In this document: piece by piece, positions 61,759 to 64,000 of the stretch
Numbering within the stretch: the first letter of the stretch is position 1
Layout of the letters: every line of letters begins with the position of its first letter
DNA from: Nitrincola alkalilacustris
Lineage (GTDB): Bacteria > Pseudomonadota > Gammaproteobacteria > Pseudomonadales > Balneatricaceae
Reading direction: 5' to 3'
DNA: 64,000 bases
Assembly (NCBI RefSeq): GCF_008973755.1
Contig: NZ_WBOM01000003.1
Location: forward strand, 248,001-312,000
Made by a program: the position numbers and the translations under genes
The notes under the pieces: model-generated
Databases searched by the model: none
What the model was told of the DNA's origin: nothing
What the model saw: the letters and a program-made list of their open reading frames with translations, nothing else

Positions 61759-62832
61759 ATGTTCAGCTCTATATCACGGCGCATTTTTTTAACCGCTTTG
61801 CTGTTTCTGATGGGTATGCTGGCTGTTCAGCTTGCCGGTTGCTCCAAGCCGGAGCAGAGTAACCCCCGGCTGGAAGGGCAGATCTATGGCACCTTTTGGC
61901 AGGTGACCTTGCCTGGCTCCTTTTCCGAGGAGCGTATTGCTGAGCTTCATACCGGGATTGTCGAGGTGCTGCAGCAGATCGATGCGAGCATGTCGACCTA
62001 TCGTGATGATTCCGAGTTGATGCGGTTCAATCGCCTGCCGGCAGGTGAGTGGATGGTGCTGTCAAAGCCACTGCTGGATGTATTGCTGCTGAGCCAGTCA
62101 GTCTCCGAGTCCAGTGATGGTGCGTTTGATGTCACAGTGGGTCGTCTGGTCAATCTATGGAGCTTTGGCCCCGAGCAGAGGCCGTTGGCAATCCCTGATG
62201 AGCAGGAGTTGCAGCAGCGCCTGGCACAGGTGGGTTACCAGAATCTGGAGCTGGATATTGAGGGTGGCAGGGCGCGTAAACACAGCGATTGCTTTGTGGA
62301 TCTCTCGGGTGTTGCCAAGGGGTTTGCGGTGGATGAGGTAGCCAGATGGCTCAAGGGTCAGGGGTTGGAGCATTTTCTTGTCAACATCGGTGGTGATCTG
62401 CTGGCTGGTGGAGAGCGTGAGGCAGGGCAGCCCTGGCGTATCGGTGTTGAGGTGCCGCATGAAGGCTTGCCCGCTGCACATCATGTTTTGCCGATTCGTA
62501 ACATGTCGGTGGCAACATCCGGTGATTATCGTAACTTCTTTGAGGAGGATGGTCAGCGTTTCTCACATACCATCGACCCAACTACCGGCTGGCCAATCAA
62601 GCACAACCTTGCATCAGTTACGGTTCTGACCCCGGATAATGCCAGTGCCGATGCCTGGGCGACAGCCTTCATGGTGATGGGTGTTGAGCGCAGTCTGGAA
62701 GTGGCTCAGGCTGAAGGGATCAAGTTATTGCTGATCACACGAGAAAACGGTGGTTGGCGGAGTTATATTTCAGAATCAATGGAGGAGTATGTTGGATCTG
62801 AGATGGCCAGTGAGCTGCTTGAGCGGCGTTAA
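61759..62832 (+). CDS. apbE: FAD:protein FMN transferase ApbE (lipoprotein)
   Basis: Attaches FMN to Thr/Ser of target proteins such as NqrB/NqrC or RnfG in the periplasm. The 357-residue protein has a lipoprotein signal with lipobox LAGC, then IDASMSTYRDDSELMRFN, SDGAFDVTVGRLVNLWSFG, VDLSGVAKGFAVDEVA, LVNIGGDLLAGG and HTIDPTTGWP. ATG 61759 is preferred to TTG 61750. Its usual neighbour nqrF is not in this window. Confidence 0.95.
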   Translation: MFSSISRRIFLTALLFLMGMLAVQLAGCSKPEQSNPRLEGQIYGTFWQVTLPGSFSEERIAELHTGIVEVLQQIDASMSTYRDDSELMRFNRLPAGEWMVLSKPLLDVLLLSQSVSESSDGAFDVTVGRLVNLWSFGPEQRPLAIPDEQELQQRLAQVGYQNLELDIEGGRARKHSDCFVDLSGVAKGFAVDEVARWLKGQGLEHFLVNIGGDLLAGGEREAGQPWRIGVEVPHEGLPAAHHVLPIRNMSVATSGDYRNFFEEDGQRFSHTIDPTTGWPIKHNLASVTVLTPDNASADAWATAFMVMGVERSLEVAQAEGIKLLLITRENGGWRSYISESMEEYVGSEMASELLERR

Positions 62833-62856
62833 TGGAGAGGTGTTGAGTTCCGAGAT

Positions 62857-62894
62857 GCCCATTTGCATGAGGTCTGAAACAGCAAATGGGTTTT
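62857..62894 (+). terminator. rho-independent terminator of apbE
   Basis: CCCATTTGC (62858-62866) pairs with GCAAATGGG (62882-62890), extended by a G-T pair, around a 15-nt loop and followed by four T. Confidence 0.7.
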
Positions 62895-62907
62895 GTATGC
62901 TAAGCTA

Positions 62908-62937
62908 TTGACATTAGAAGTTAATATTGCCTATAGT
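62908..62937 (+). promoter_or_regulatory. sigma-70 promoter of mgtE
   Basis: A perfect TTGACA (62908-62913), 18-bp spacer and TATAGT (62932-62937). Predicted start near 62944, giving a leader of about 175 nt before mgtE, long enough for attenuation control. Confidence 0.7.
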
Positions 62938-62978
62938 GCCGCCGCCGCAGTGTCGCGGTGCGATTCAAGAGGACCAGT

Positions 62979-63062
62979 ATGGACCCCAGCAGTTGTTGCT
63001 TTACAGCTACCGTACATCGATATGTGTTTAATCCTTGTGTAGCGCTGCCCCGCCAGTCCTGA
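62979..63062 (+). CDS. possible leader peptide of mgtE
   Basis: A 27-codon frame within the mgtE leader: MDPSSCCFTATV and on to ALPRQS. AGAGGA lies 6 nt before its ATG, a better ribosome site than chance would give. The Met-Asp-Pro start recalls MgtL of E. coli mgtA (begins Met-Glu-Pro-Asp-Pro), in which acidic and proline residues destabilise ribosomes at low magnesium. Its stop lies inside a region able to form stems (AGCGC..GCGCT and CTGAC/GTCAG), so its translation could switch leader folding. No proof that it is translated. Confidence 0.45.
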   Translation: MDPSSCCFTATVHRYVFNPCVALPRQS

Positions 63063-63118
63063 TCTGACCTGCCAGTCAGTCATCCAGTGGGCGCTCTGCT
63101 CACGACCGGAGACTGATT

Positions 63119-64000
63119 ATGACTTATGCCAACCTCGTTAATGCCCTGCGCACTGCTCTGGAGCAGCGGGATACTATTGCCATTGAAAAACTGGTCGCAG
63201 AGATCCGGCCTGCTGATCTGGCCGAATTTCTGAGTCATGAAGATACTGCTGACAGTCTCAGAATCCTGGCGCACCTGGCGCTGGAAGATCGAGCCGAAGT
63301 GTATGGCTACCTGCAGTTATCACAGCAGCATGATATTGCCGAGGAGATGACGGTTGAGGGTCTTGCTCAGCTTCTGTCCTCCATGTCCTCGGATGAGCGT
63401 GCCGACCTCTTTAATGTGATGAGTGAAGAGCGTCAGACAGATGTGCTCAAGCTGATGGCGCGTGAAGAGCGTGAGGATCTGCGGCGGCTGTCGAGCTATG
63501 AGGAGGGAACTGTTGGAGCGATTATGACCAGCGACTATGCAACCGTGCCGGTAAACACGACGGTCGCACAGGCGTTGGATATCGTACGTAAGACAGCTCC
63601 GGATGCAGAAACCATCTATCAGATTTATGTGCTGGACAGACAGCATCGCCTGGTCGGCACCCTGTCGTTGCGTGAGTTGATTCTGAATAAGCCGGCAACA
63701 GCCATTGAGGCCTTGATGACAACCGAGTTGGTTGTGATCAGCCCGGAGTCTGAGCAGGAAGATGCATCGCGCATGATCAGTCGTTATGATCTGCTGGCGC
63801 TGCCTGTGGTGGATCAGCAACAGCGCCTGGTTGGTATCGTCACCTATGATGATGCGATGGATGTGGCCGAAGCAGAAGCGACAGAAGATATCCTCAAAGG
63901 GGGTACGGTCGGTAAGCTGGATGGCGGTCTGAGCAATGCCAGCCTGTTTGTATTGTATCGCAAGCGTATTGTCTGGCTGGTACTGCTGGTGTTTGCCAAT
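63119..64000 (+). CDS. mgtE: magnesium transporter MgtE (partial, C-terminus cut by window edge)
   Basis: The first 294 codons are present. The N domain (about 1-130), two CBS domains (about 131-255; GTVGAIMTSDYATVPVNTTV and ALMTTELVVISPESEQEDA) and the linker to the first membrane helix (VLYRKRIVWLVLLVFAN) match MgtE. The CBS/N domains close the channel when cytoplasmic Mg2+ is high. ATG follows GGAG by 7 nt. The leader upstream may carry a regulatory peptide. Confidence 0.95.
   Translation, partial: MTYANLVNALRTALEQRDTIAIEKLVAEIRPADLAEFLSHEDTADSLRILAHLALEDRAEVYGYLQLSQQHDIAEEMTVEGLAQLLSSMSSDERADLFNVMSEERQTDVLKLMAREEREDLRRLSSYEEGTVGAIMTSDYATVPVNTTVAQALDIVRKTAPDAETIYQIYVLDRQHRLVGTLSLRELILNKPATAIEALMTTELVVISPESEQEDASRMISRYDLLALPVVDQQQRLVGIVTYDDAMDVAEAEATEDILKGGTVGKLDGGLSNASLFVLYRKRIVWLVLLVFAN

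Noticed and set aside
62944-63118. M-box (ykoK) magnesium riboswitch before mgtE
   Set aside because: The leader is short and I could not match the conserved M-box loops. A peptide-based control fits better.

Overview
The window is a 64-kb stretch of chromosome from a Gram-negative gammaproteobacterium. Outer-membrane genes (porin, MlaA), PtsP, Hda, PpnN, HrpA, DusA and several gene orders shared with Pseudomonas point to the class. The mix of families suggests a marine Oceanospirillales-type relative rather than Pseudomonas itself (inference; no marker gives the genus). I see no prophage, insertion sequence, CRISPR array or rRNA. Both ends cut genes: a glutamine-synthetase-family gene at base 1 and mgtE at base 64000.

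Layout. 1-5 kb: GS-like gene, LysR regulator, a possible small RNA, a SlyD-like isomerase and a GAF-GGDEF cyclase, all genes on minus. 5-11 kb: a renalase-like flavoprotein, then moxR, a DUF58 gene, a TgpA-type transglutaminase and a YgjP-like metalloprotease. 11-20 kb: signalling genes (chemoreceptor, double-receiver regulator, ptsP, a CBS-PAS-GGDEF-EAL protein). 20-25 kb: mscS, an SLC5-STAC transporter-like protein without kinase, yidD, and a PIN-PhoH ATPase. 25-35 kb: ppnN, then a tight run of M23 peptidase, bactofilin, class II amidotransferase, fadD and hrpA. 35-41 kb: porin, mlaA, REC-PP2C phosphatase, STAS protein, tal, dusA, an order that resembles the mlaA-rssB-rssC-tal-dusA region of Pseudomonas. 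41-48 kb: gltX, tRNA-Ala, a DUF3095 cyclase-like gene facing a metallo-beta-lactamase-fold phosphodiesterase, marC, rarD and a MepM-like peptidase. 48-55 kb: a DUF294 nucleotidyltransferase facing an operon of receiver, membrane-bound exonuclease, small membrane protein and CbrA-type transporter-kinase. 55-64 kb: EAL phosphodiesterase, DUF3108, purN, purM, DUF2066, hda, a small Cys-pair protein, tcdA, apbE and mgtE.

The strongest new element lies in the 486-bp gap between dusA and gltX. On the minus strand a -24/-12 (sigma-54) promoter precedes a roughly 100-nt structured region that ends in a rho-independent terminator. About 140 bp upstream of the predicted start is a 17-bp inverted repeat of NtrC-box form. 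Together these look like a nitrogen-regulated small RNA gene. Other points of interest are a possible leader peptide beginning Met-Asp-Pro in front of mgtE, the cyclase-like/phosphodiesterase convergent pair, two SLC5-STAC paralogues of which only one has a kinase, and a five-unit 13-bp tandem repeat that begins at the stop codon of an SH3-domain gene. Cyclic-di-GMP enzymes occur three times (GGDEF, GGDEF-EAL, EAL).
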